Shown here: piece after piece, positions 15,775 through 22,586 of the stretch
How the letters are laid out: each line of letters starts with the position of its first letter
Numbering within the stretch: the first letter of the stretch is position 1
NCBI GenBank assembly: GCA_018715805.1
Contig: DVKX01000087.1
Location: forward strand, 1-34,383
DNA length: 34,383 nucleotides
Reading direction: 5' to 3'
Source of the DNA: Candidatus Faecousia intestinigallinarum
GTDB taxonomy: Bacteria; Bacillota; Clostridia; Oscillospirales; Oscillospiraceae
Notes under the pieces: model-generated
Database searches by the model: none
The model's input: the letters and a program-made list of their open reading frames with translations, nothing else
What the model was told of the DNA's origin: nothing
Translations under genes and position numbers: made by a program

Positions 15775-17137
15775 AATCGCAAACCGAGCCTGGGCGATCA
15801 TCCTGCTGGCAGTGCTGCTGGTAGGAGGCGTTGCGGCGTTCCTGGTGGAATTCGCAATCGAAGGCGGCGATTGGGCGGTATATCCTGGCTCCCCGCATGT
15901 ATACTCTTATGGCAGGGTAACCAGTTCCGTCACCGATCGGAACGGCGAAATGCTGCTGGATATGTCCGGGGAGCGCACTTATGCCGAGGACGCGGATGTG
16001 CGCAAAGCTGTGCTCCACTGGACCGGAGACCGGGACGGGTATATCAGCACCCCCTTTTATGACTACTATGCCAAAGAACTGTCAGGATATGACGTTCTCA
16101 ACGGCGTATATCATTTTGGTGAGAACGCTGCACAGATGGCGCTGACCCTGGACGCGGAACTGCAGGAGGCGGCGCTGGAAGCCATGGACGGACGGCATGG
16201 TACCATTGCCGTATATAACTATAAGACGGGGGAGCTGCTCTGCGCGATCTCCACGCCTACTTTCGACCCGGACGATGCGCCCAATGTGGCGGATGACGAG
16301 GATGGGGAATACAATGGCGTGTACTTAAACCGTTTTCTTCAGTCCAGCTATACGCCCGGCTCTATTTTCAAAATTATCACCACAGCGGCGGCGCTGGACT
16401 GCATTCCAGATATTGAGGAGCAGACATTTTACTGCGATCAGGTGTATGAGCTGGGCGGCGGAGAAGTGACCTGCGAGCACTGGCATGGTGAGCAGACCCT
16501 GTCCGACGCCTTCGCAAATTCCTGCAATATCGCTTTTGCCAAGATCGTGGAACAGATCGGCGCGGAACGCCTGACGGAATATGTGGAGCAGTTTCTGCTG
16601 ACCCAGCCGGTGTCCTTTGACGGGCTTACCACGGAGTCCGGCAACTTCGACATTGAAAACGCCGGCATTCTGGACGTGGCCTGGAGCGGCATCGGCCAGT
16701 ATACGGATCTGGTAAATCCCTGCCGCTTCTTGACTTTCATGGGCACTGTGGCCAACGGAGGCGTGGAGGTGCAGCCCCATGTGGTATCCAAGATCACGGT
16801 GGGGGGGAAGACCACTTACCAGGCGAAGAAAACGACCGCAGAACGCATTATGTCCGCTTCCCTGGCGGAAGCGCTGCAGGAATACATGGCGAAGAATGTG
16901 GAAAAGGAATACGGAACCGGTCACTTCCCAGGGCTTACGGTTTGCGCCAAGTCCGGTACAGCGCAGCGAGGCGAGGGGGAGGCGCCAAACGCGATGTTTG
17001 CAGGATTTGTGCAGGACGAGGCATATCCGCTGGCTTTCTTTGTAGCGGTGGAAGGCGGCGGCTACGGCACGGATGTGTGCGTACCGATTGTTTCTCAGGT
17101 GTTGTCTGCCTGCAAAATGGCCATGGACGGCGTATAA
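15767..17137 (+). CDS. Class B penicillin-binding protein (transpeptidase)
   Basis: The 456-residue protein has one N-terminal membrane anchor (about 8-30) and a transpeptidase domain with all three active-site motifs: S199-I-F-K202 (SxxK), S252-C-N254 (SxN) and K395-S-G-T398 (KSGT). The N-terminal dimerisation region between anchor and domain is short (about 90 residues), like the PbpA-type proteins paired with SEDS proteins in Actinobacteria and Clostridia. It starts 8 bases inside the upstream FHA-FtsW gene with a strong AAGGAGG site, so the two are translationally coupled and probably form one SEDS-PBP complex for elongation, division or sporulation. I see no strong terminator after it. 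Confidence 0.93.
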   Translation: MNRIANRAWAIILLAVLLVGGVAAFLVEFAIEGGDWAVYPGSPHVYSYGRVTSSVTDRNGEMLLDMSGERTYAEDADVRKAVLHWTGDRDGYISTPFYDYYAKELSGYDVLNGVYHFGENAAQMALTLDAELQEAALEAMDGRHGTIAVYNYKTGELLCAISTPTFDPDDAPNVADDEDGEYNGVYLNRFLQSSYTPGSIFKIITTAAALDCIPDIEEQTFYCDQVYELGGGEVTCEHWHGEQTLSDAFANSCNIAFAKIVEQIGAERLTEYVEQFLLTQPVSFDGLTTESGNFDIENAGILDVAWSGIGQYTDLVNPCRFLTFMGTVANGGVEVQPHVVSKITVGGKTTYQAKKTTAERIMSASLAEALQEYMAKNVEKEYGTGHFPGLTVCAKSGTAQRGEGEAPNAMFAGFVQDEAYPLAFFVAVEGGGYGTDVCVPIVSQVLSACKMAMDGV

Positions 17138-17196
17138 TTGTGCGTTGTGCATAGAACATTCTGCCGGGAGATGAGAAATTTGTGGAAACTTATGCG

Positions 17197-17225
17197 TTGA
17201 CAAATGTCCGCGTGTAGAATACAAT
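17197..17225 (+). promoter_or_regulatory. Consensus promoter of the liv leader
   Basis: A perfect TTGACA (17197-17202) is 17 bases from TACAAT (17220-17225). Transcription should begin near 17232, giving a leader of only about 24 bases before the leader-peptide start. No second promoter is visible between the attenuator and livK. Confidence 0.82.
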
Positions 17226-17255
17226 ATGAACAAATTCTTAAGGAGGTACACGGCT

Positions 17256-17408
17256 ATGATGAAGCACGTTTCCAGCGCGACTCGTCATCCTTCCTGCTGC
17301 GCTTCTTCCGCAGCAGCGTGTGCCTGCGCCGATCTGCGCCCCTTGATGGACACTGTCGTTCTGGCGGTGTCCATTCTTATTTCTCTGGTCGTTCTGCTGG
17401 GATCATAG
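17256..17408 (+). CDS. Putative branched-chain amino acid leader peptide
   Basis: This is a 50-codon frame with its own promoter and a strong AAGGAGG site (17240-17246). The N-terminal half is rich in Ala, Ser, Cys and His. Residues 34-48 contain 12 branched-chain residues out of 15 (VVLAVSILISLVVLL), and the peptide ends with Gly-Ser. The stop (17406-17408) lies 23 bases before the terminator arm, and the gene for the branched-chain amino acid binding protein follows. This matches the arrangement of attenuation leader peptides such as ilvL or leuL. The alternative is a genuine small membrane protein, since the same stretch could span a membrane. An upstream in-frame ATG (17226) touches the -10 and would not be transcribed. 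Confidence 0.7.
   Translation: MMKHVSSATRHPSCCASSAAACACADLRPLMDTVVLAVSILISLVVLLGS
17294..17316 (+). promoter_or_regulatory. Hairpin within the leader-peptide coding region
   Basis: An 8-bp stem (CTGCTGCG with CGCAGCAG) has a 7-base loop CTTCTTC. The loop with its two preceding bases (CGCTTCTTC, 17300-17308) is fully complementary to GAAGAAGCG at 17431-17439 in the terminator arm, a second possible antiterminator contact. Confidence 0.45.
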
Positions 17409-17412
17409 GGGC

Positions 17413-17441
17413 GTCGCTTTCTCTGGATATGAAGAAGCGGC
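17413..17441 (+). promoter_or_regulatory. Candidate antiterminator hairpin of the liv attenuator
   Basis: The segment 17413-17423 (GTCGCTTTCTC) can pair with 17431-17441 (GAAGAAGCGGC). This gives ten pairs including two G-U and one mismatch, with a 7-base loop. It uses the 5' arm of the terminator, so the two folds exclude each other. The segment starts 5 bases after the leader stop, where a terminating ribosome would cover it. Confidence 0.6.
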
Positions 17442-17466
17442 TGCCCCGGAGCAGCCGCTTCTTTGT
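17432..17466 (+). terminator. Attenuator terminator upstream of livK
   Basis: A perfect 13-bp stem (AAGAAGCGGCTGC with GCAGCCGCTTCTT, arms 17432-17444 and 17451-17463) has a 6-base loop. It is followed by TTGTATAT, with further T residues in the descending arm. It lies between the leader peptide and livK, so livK expression needs readthrough. Confidence 0.85.
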
Positions 17467-17504
17467 ATATAACTCACGGTAAACAAGGAAAGGAAGAAAA
17501 CACT

Positions 17505-18710
17505 ATGAAGAAAATTCTTGCAATGGTTATGGCTCTCCTGATGGTCATGGGAATGCTGGCTGGCTGCGCCAGCGGCGACGCTCCCGAGACAACGGCAGGG
17601 ACGGATTCCGCCAATACGGGCGGCGATGGCGCGGTTACGCCGATCAAAATAGGCCTGACCGGCCCGCTCACCGGCTCCAACGCAGCCTATGGCTTGGCAG
17701 TGAAAGCCGGCATGGAGATCGCGGTGGAAGAGATCAACGCTAATGCTGCCCAAAACGGCGGCCTGACATTGGAGTTCCGGGCGGAGGACGACGAGGCCGA
17801 TGGTGAAAAAGGCGTATCCGCATACAATAGCCTGAAGGATTGGGGAATGCAGATTTTTGCGGGCGCGGTAACCACATCTCCCTCCCTCACCATTGCGGCG
17901 GAAACCCTGAACGACCAGATGTTTATGCTGACGCCCTCCGCTTCCGCGGTAGAGATTCCCGCCACGGGCAGCAATGTTTTCCAGATGTGCTTCACGGATC
18001 CCAACCAAGGCGCCAGCGCCGCGGAGGTTATCAGCAAGCAATGGCCGGATGCCGCCATCGGCGTAATCTATGATTCCTCCAATCCATACTCCGCCGGTAT
18101 TTATAACGGCTTTGCCGAAAAGGCTGAGGAGCTGGGGCTGAACATAGTCTGTGAGACTTCCTTCACTGAGGACAGTAAGAGCGACTTGTCTACCCAGGTG
18201 ACCCAGTGCCAGGACGCTGGGGCCGATCTGGTGTTCCTGCCCTTCTACTATACGGAGGCTTCCCAGGTACTTACCTACGCCAACACCATCGGCTACGCGC
18301 CCACCTTCTTTGGCTGCGACGGCATGGATGGCATTCTGACGGTAGAAGGCTTTGATACACAGCTGGCGGAAGGGCTGGCGCTGATGACCCCCTTTGATGC
18401 CAATGCCAGCGACGAGGCCACCGCTTCCTTTGTGGCAAAGTTCCAGGAAAAGATGGACGGTCTGGTGCCCAACCAGTTCGCTGCAGATGGCTATGACGTC
18501 ATCTACGCCATCTACGATGCCTGCGTAGCTGCGGGTGTGGACGGCAATACCTCTACGGCGGATATCTGCGCCGCGCTGATGGAGCAATTTGCCAGCATGA
18601 CCTTTGACGGACTCACCGGCAAGGGCATGACCTGGGACGAGACGGGCATGATTTCCAAATCTCCTGCGGCTGTTGTAATCAAGGACGGCGTGTATGTCCC
18701 GATGAGTTAA
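17505..18710 (+). CDS. livK: Branched-chain amino acid ABC transporter substrate-binding lipoprotein
   Basis: LivK-type proteins capture Leu, Ile or Val outside the cell and deliver them to the LivHM permease. The 401-residue product has a lipoprotein signal ending in LAGC (Cys21), an acidic linker, and a periplasmic-binding type I fold starting at PIKIGLTGPLTG. It continues with AGMEIAVEEINA and VGVIYDSS-like (IGVIYDSSNPYSAG) strands and NQFAADGYDVIYAI. The start is fixed by AAGGAAAGG upstream. It is first of livKHMGF. Substrate choice within the aliphatic amino-acid group cannot be read from sequence, although the leader peptide argues for branched-chain amino acids. Confidence 0.92.
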   Translation: MKKILAMVMALLMVMGMLAGCASGDAPETTAGTDSANTGGDGAVTPIKIGLTGPLTGSNAAYGLAVKAGMEIAVEEINANAAQNGGLTLEFRAEDDEADGEKGVSAYNSLKDWGMQIFAGAVTTSPSLTIAAETLNDQMFMLTPSASAVEIPATGSNVFQMCFTDPNQGASAAEVISKQWPDAAIGVIYDSSNPYSAGIYNGFAEKAEELGLNIVCETSFTEDSKSDLSTQVTQCQDAGADLVFLPFYYTEASQVLTYANTIGYAPTFFGCDGMDGILTVEGFDTQLAEGLALMTPFDANASDEATASFVAKFQEKMDGLVPNQFAADGYDVIYAIYDACVAAGVDGNTSTADICAALMEQFASMTFDGLTGKGMTWDETGMISKSPAAVVIKDGVYVPMS

Positions 18711-18715
18711 AGGAT

Positions 18716-18748
18716 TTGGGATGGAGGGGGGCACCCTCTCCATCCCAA
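18716..18748 (+). promoter_or_regulatory. Strong hairpin after livK without a U-tract
   Basis: A 15-bp stem with one G-U pair (18716-18730 with 18734-18748) has a 3-base loop. No T-run follows, so it is unlikely to be a normal terminator. It could protect the livK 3' end after processing. Confidence 0.65.
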
Positions 18749-18758
18749 CCGATATATG

Positions 18759-18806
18759 CGACAGTCCATGAGAGCGGCTCGCGCGAGCCGCTGCCATAGG
18801 CTGTCG
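18759..18806 (+). promoter_or_regulatory. Long imperfect stem-loop before livH
   Basis: Outer arms CGACAG and CTGTCG enclose a partly paired middle and a perfect 20-base palindrome at 18773-18792 (AGCGGCTCG with CGAGCCGCT). It ends 16 bases before the livH start codon, close to its ribosome site. Confidence 0.6.
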
Positions 18807-18822
18807 AGAAGGGAAGGTAGAT

Positions 18823-19704
18823 ATGAAAATTCTGCAATATCTGGTCAACGGCATCAGCATCGGCTCGGTGTACGCCATCATCGCCCTGGGATACACCATG
18901 GTATACGGCATTGCCAAAATGCTGAACTTCGCCCACGGCGACATTATTATGGTGGGCGCATACATATCCTTTTCCGTGACCAATTACCTGGGACTGCCGG
19001 CAATCCTATCCGTAATTATTTCTATGGCGGTGTGTACTGCGCTGGGAGTTGTCATTGAGGGGCTTGCATACCGTCCGCTGCGGGGAACGCCCAGTCTGGC
19101 GGTACTCATCACGGCCATCGGCGTGAGCTATTTTCTGCAAAATGCCGCCCAGCTCATCTGGTCGTCCAGTCCTAAGAATTTTACCAGCATTGTGAACTTG
19201 GCACCTCTCACGCTGTTTGGCGGCCAGCTGGTGATTACCGGGGAAGTGCTGACTACAGTACTGGTATCGATCCTGGTGATGGTGGGCTTGATGCTGTTTA
19301 CAGGAAAGACCCGCACGGGAAAAGCCATGCGGGCGGTTTCTGAGGATCGGGACGCGGCGCAGCTGATGGGGATTCCGGTGAATCGGACGATTTCGATTAC
19401 CTTTGCCATCGGTTCTGCCCTGGCGGCGGTGGCAGGCGTGCTGCTGTGCTCCACTGTGCCTACCTTACAGCCCACCACCGGTGCCATGCCGGGCATTCGG
19501 GCGTTTACGGCGGCGGTGTTCGGCGGTATCGGCTCCATCCCGGGCGCTATGCTGGGCGGGATTCTGCTGGGGCTGATTGAGACGTTTAGCAAGGCGTATA
19601 TCTCCCCCCAGTTCTCCGACGCCATCGTTTTCAGCGTCTTGATCATCATTCTGTTGGTCAAACCTGCAGGTCTGCTGGGTAAGCAGATTCAGGAGAAGGT
19701 ATAA
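18823..19704 (+). CDS. livH: Branched-chain amino acid ABC transporter permease LivH
   Basis: LivH is one of two membrane subunits of the transporter. The 293-residue protein is highly hydrophobic with about eight membrane segments. It opens with the typical QYLVNGISIGSVYAIIALGYTMVYG and carries the cytoplasmic coupling region near GKAMRAVSEDRDAAQLMGIPVNR, and later the family stretch GGIGSIPGAMLGGILLGLIE. A GGGAAGG ribosome site precedes the ATG. It lies 112 bases after livK, separated by two strong RNA hairpins, and 10 bases before livM. Confidence 0.94.
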   Translation: MKILQYLVNGISIGSVYAIIALGYTMVYGIAKMLNFAHGDIIMVGAYISFSVTNYLGLPAILSVIISMAVCTALGVVIEGLAYRPLRGTPSLAVLITAIGVSYFLQNAAQLIWSSSPKNFTSIVNLAPLTLFGGQLVITGEVLTTVLVSILVMVGLMLFTGKTRTGKAMRAVSEDRDAAQLMGIPVNRTISITFAIGSALAAVAGVLLCSTVPTLQPTTGAMPGIRAFTAAVFGGIGSIPGAMLGGILLGLIETFSKAYISPQFSDAIVFSVLIIILLVKPAGLLGKQIQEKV

Positions 19705-19714
19705 GGTGACGGCA

Positions 19715-20791
19715 ATGAAGAAATTCTGGAACAATAAGACCTTGCGCAGCAATACAATCACTTATGCCGTGGTGATTTTGGGATTTGTGATAATGCAGAC
19801 CTTATCCTCTATGGGTATGCTCGGCAGCGCGGTGAAGGGGTACCTGGTGCCCATTTGCGTATATATCGTTCTGGCGGTTTCTCTAAATCTGCTGGTAGGC
19901 GTATGCGGGGAATTGAGTCTGGGACATGCGGGCTTTATGGGCATCGGTGCGTTTACAGGCATTGTGATCGCGGCGGTTACGGCGCAGCTGATTCCGGAGG
20001 GAACGGTAAGGCTGATAGTGGCTATGGCGGCCGGCGGGATTCTTGCCGGTGCTGTGGGCTTTTTGGTGGGGATCCCGGTGCTTCGCCTGCGGGGAGATTA
20101 TCTGGCCATTGTTACGCTGGCGTTTGGGGAGATCATGAAAAACCTCATCAATAATATGTATGTGGGCATAGACGAGGCTGGGTTTCATATGGTGATTTCC
20201 ACGGAGCAAATGAAACTGCTTCCCGGTGGAACGATGATCATCAGCGGACCTCTGGGGGCTACCAGCATCCAGAAGCTGGCCACCTTCCCCATGGGCTTCG
20301 CACTGATTCTAGTAACCCTGTTTGTGGTATTGAATTTGATCCATTCCAAAGAGGGACGCGCCATCAAGGCAGTGCGGGACAACCGGATCGCCGCAGAGTC
20401 TGTGGGTATCCCGGTGACGGCGTTCCGTTTGAAGGCGTTTGTGGTATCCGCGTTTTTGGCAGGCATGGCGGGCGCGCTGTTCGGGCTGAATTTCTCCTCC
20501 CTAACGGCTTCCAAGTTTAATTTTAATACGTCCATCAACATTCTGGTATTCGTGGTGCTGGGCGGTATGGGCAATATCCTTGGCTCTGTGATTTCGGCGA
20601 CTGTGCTGTATGTGCTGCCGGAGGCTATGCGTTCTTTGCAGGATTACCGAATGATCCTGTACGCGGTGGTGCTGATCGTGGTGATGCTGTGTACCTGGTC
20701 GCCCAAAATCAAGAACGCTATACGGGCTATGCCGGTGCTGCTGCGGGAGCGTTTCCGCGGCAGGAGAAAGGAGGCTGGGAGCCATGAATGA
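19715..20791 (+). CDS. livM: Branched-chain amino acid ABC transporter permease LivM
   Basis: This is the second permease subunit, 358 residues with about nine or ten membrane segments. Family marks are GVCGELSLGHAGFMGIGAF, the VGIPVLRLRGDYLAIVTLAFGEI segment (cited by its ends VGIPVLRLRG and FGEI), the coupling helix GRAIKAVRDNRIAAESVGIPV and GGMGNILGSVI. The ATG at 19715 gives a natural MKKF start after AAGGTG. A GTG at 19706, with AGGAG upstream, is an alternative three codons longer. The livG start overlaps its 3' end by 8 bases. Confidence 0.93.
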   Translation: MKKFWNNKTLRSNTITYAVVILGFVIMQTLSSMGMLGSAVKGYLVPICVYIVLAVSLNLLVGVCGELSLGHAGFMGIGAFTGIVIAAVTAQLIPEGTVRLIVAMAAGGILAGAVGFLVGIPVLRLRGDYLAIVTLAFGEIMKNLINNMYVGIDEAGFHMVISTEQMKLLPGGTMIISGPLGATSIQKLATFPMGFALILVTLFVVLNLIHSKEGRAIKAVRDNRIAAESVGIPVTAFRLKAFVVSAFLAGMAGALFGLNFSSLTASKFNFNTSINILVFVVLGGMGNILGSVISATVLYVLPEAMRSLQDYRMILYAVVLIVVMLCTWSPKIKNAIRAMPVLLRERFRGRRKEAGSHE

Positions 20792-21638
20792 ATATTCCAA
20801 GAAAATGATTCAGGTACCCAGCTATAATTTGCTGCGGGAGCAGGATGCAGATAAGCAGCCGGTGCTGGATGTGCGCAACCTGGGCATTGACTTCGGTGGG
20901 CTGACAGCGGTGGACAGCTTTCAAATGACCATTGGCCCCACAGAGATCTCCGGATTGATTGGACCCAACGGTGCGGGCAAGACTACGATTTTTAATTTGC
21001 TCACCGGCGTTTATCAGCCTACTCGCGGCAGCATCCTGCTGAACGGCATTGATACGAAGGGCATGACTACAGCGAAGGTGAACAGACTGGGCATTGCGCG
21101 GACGTTTCAGAATATTCGCCTTTTTACGGATATGTCCGCTTTGGACAATGTGAAAGTGGGGATGCATAACGCGATCCGCTGCTCTTTTGCCTCCTCGGTT
21201 CTCCGCCTGCCCGGCTACTTCAAGGCGGAAAAGGCGGCCAATGAAAAGGCAATGGAGCTGCTGGAGTTTATGGGACTGGCGGATGTGGCGGACACCAAGG
21301 CGGGAAGCCTGCCCTACGGCGTACAGCGGCGGCTGGAAATTGCCCGGGCGCTGGCCACAAATCCATCCATTATTCTGCTGGACGAACCCGCCGCAGGCAT
21401 GAATCCCAGCGAGACGGCGGAACTTATGCACCAGATCCGCCGGATCCGGGACACATTCCAGATCGCCATTTTTCTTATTGAGCACGATATGAACCTGGTA
21501 ATGGGGGTATGCGAGGGCATCGTTGTGGTAAACTATGGCCGCATTATTGCCAAGGGAACCCCGGAGCAAATTAAAAATGATCCGGCGGTGATTGAGGCAT
21601 ACCTGGGCAGAAAGGAGTGCGGCGATGCTGAAAATTGA
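20784..21638 (+). CDS. livG: Branched-chain amino acid ABC transporter ATPase LivG
   Basis: This is one of the two ATPases of the transporter. In 284 residues it has Walker A GPNGAGKT (60-67), the LivG-typical RTFQNIRLF, a signature helix LPYGVQRRLEIARAL, Walker B IILLDEPAAGM and the switch histidine in IEHDMNLVM. The signature reads YGVQ where most ABC ATPases have SGGQ, a variation found in LivG proteins (usually YGQQ). An N-terminal extension of about 27 residues precedes the usual start. AAAGGAGG is upstream. It overlaps livM by 8 bases and livF by 14, indicating tight coupling. Confidence 0.94.
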   Translation: MNEYSKKMIQVPSYNLLREQDADKQPVLDVRNLGIDFGGLTAVDSFQMTIGPTEISGLIGPNGAGKTTIFNLLTGVYQPTRGSILLNGIDTKGMTTAKVNRLGIARTFQNIRLFTDMSALDNVKVGMHNAIRCSFASSVLRLPGYFKAEKAANEKAMELLEFMGLADVADTKAGSLPYGVQRRLEIARALATNPSIILLDEPAAGMNPSETAELMHQIRRIRDTFQIAIFLIEHDMNLVMGVCEGIVVVNYGRIIAKGTPEQIKNDPAVIEAYLGRKECGDAEN

Positions 21639-22323
21639 CGATATCCATGTATATTATGGCGCGATTCACGCGGTGAAGGGAATCTCTTTTGAAGTACACC
21701 AGGGGGAAATTGTAGCGCTGATCGGCGCCAATGGCGCGGGGAAGAGCACCGTCCTGAAAACCGTCTCCGGGCTAATGCATCCCCGCACCGGCACCATCAC
21801 GTTTATGGGGCAGAATATCACCCATACTGATGCCTATAAGCTGGTGCGTCAGGGACTGGCGCATGTGCCGGAAGGACGGCAGATCTTTCTGCAGATGAGC
21901 GTTCAGGAGAACCTGGAAATGGGCGCTTATACCCGGGGCGCAGTGGAAAAAGAGGATATGGATAAAGTGTTTACGCTGTTTCCCCGGCTGAAGGAGCGGC
22001 GAAGGCAGGTGGCGGGCACCCTGTCCGGCGGCGAGCAGCAGATGCTGGCCATGAGCCGCGCGCTGATGAGCCATCCAAAGCTGATGATGCTGGACGAGCC
22101 ATCCATGGGTCTGGCTCCCCTTTTGGTGGATCAGATTTTTTCCATTATCCGGGAAATGCACGCCGCTGGTACCACCATTCTGCTGGTGGAGCAGAATGCC
22201 AGCAAAGCGCTGAAGATCGCAGACCGCGCTTATGTGCTGGAAACGGGGAAGATTACCCTGTCCGGTACAGGTACGGAACTGGTGCAAAGCGATGCGGTGA
22301 GAAAAGCCTATTTAGGCGGTTAA
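21625..22323 (+). CDS. livF: Branched-chain amino acid ABC transporter ATPase LivF
   Basis: This is the second ATPase, 232 residues, with Walker A GANGAGKS (34-41), the Q-loop region, the LivF-typical HVPEGRQIF, the signature LSGGEQQML, Walker B LMMLDEPSMGL and the closing VEQNA switch. The start at 21625 follows AAAGGAG; a longer frame exists inside livG but lacks a ribosome site. It is the last gene of the operon, closed by a terminator. Confidence 0.95.
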   Translation: MLKIDDIHVYYGAIHAVKGISFEVHQGEIVALIGANGAGKSTVLKTVSGLMHPRTGTITFMGQNITHTDAYKLVRQGLAHVPEGRQIFLQMSVQENLEMGAYTRGAVEKEDMDKVFTLFPRLKERRRQVAGTLSGGEQQMLAMSRALMSHPKLMMLDEPSMGLAPLLVDQIFSIIREMHAAGTTILLVEQNASKALKIADRAYVLETGKITLSGTGTELVQSDAVRKAYLGG

Positions 22324-22330
22324 ACAGAGG

Positions 22331-22367
22331 ACGCCCCCTGCATAGAATCTGTGCAGGGGGTGTTTTT
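22331..22367 (+). terminator. Terminator of the liv operon
   Basis: A stem of about 12 bp with one G-T pair (ACGCCCCCTGCA, 22331-22342, with 22352-22363) and a 9-base loop ends in a run of five T. The descending arm contains GGGGGTG, which also serves as ribosome site of the next small gene. Confidence 0.88.
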
Positions 22368-22520
22368 ATGTGCCGACAAAACCACCTGTGGGGATGGATG
22401 CTGATCTGCTTCGGCGCGGGACTGCTGTTGGGCTTCTGGCTGGAATCCGGCTTCTTTACCTGCTGCCTGGGGTTGGGCGCTCTGGCGCTGGGGGTGCTGG
22501 TGATGAGCAAAAATAGATGA
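22368..22520 (+). CDS. Small two-segment membrane protein
   Basis: The 50-residue frame begins ATG-Cys-Arg-Gln and encodes two hydrophobic segments (about 10-24 and 28-46) joined by LESGFFTCC, with a basic tail. Short Cys-containing membrane proteins of this layout are common in Clostridia next to SPOCS genes, but I know no function. GGGGGTG lies five bases upstream, inside the liv terminator. It ends 66 bases before the SPOCS gene start. It could be expressed from liv readthrough or from a separate transcript. Confidence 0.55.
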   Translation: MCRQNHLWGWMLICFGAGLLLGFWLESGFFTCCLGLGALALGVLVMSKNR

Positions 22521-22586
22521 CAAGCAGGCATAAACTTGTCCTTGGATGAATATGCTTTGGTAGCAAGTGTACAAGGAGTGATTTGC

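Noticed and set aside
18716..18748. Hairpin after livK as a normal terminator
   Set aside because: No T-run follows and the operon clearly continues with livHMGF.
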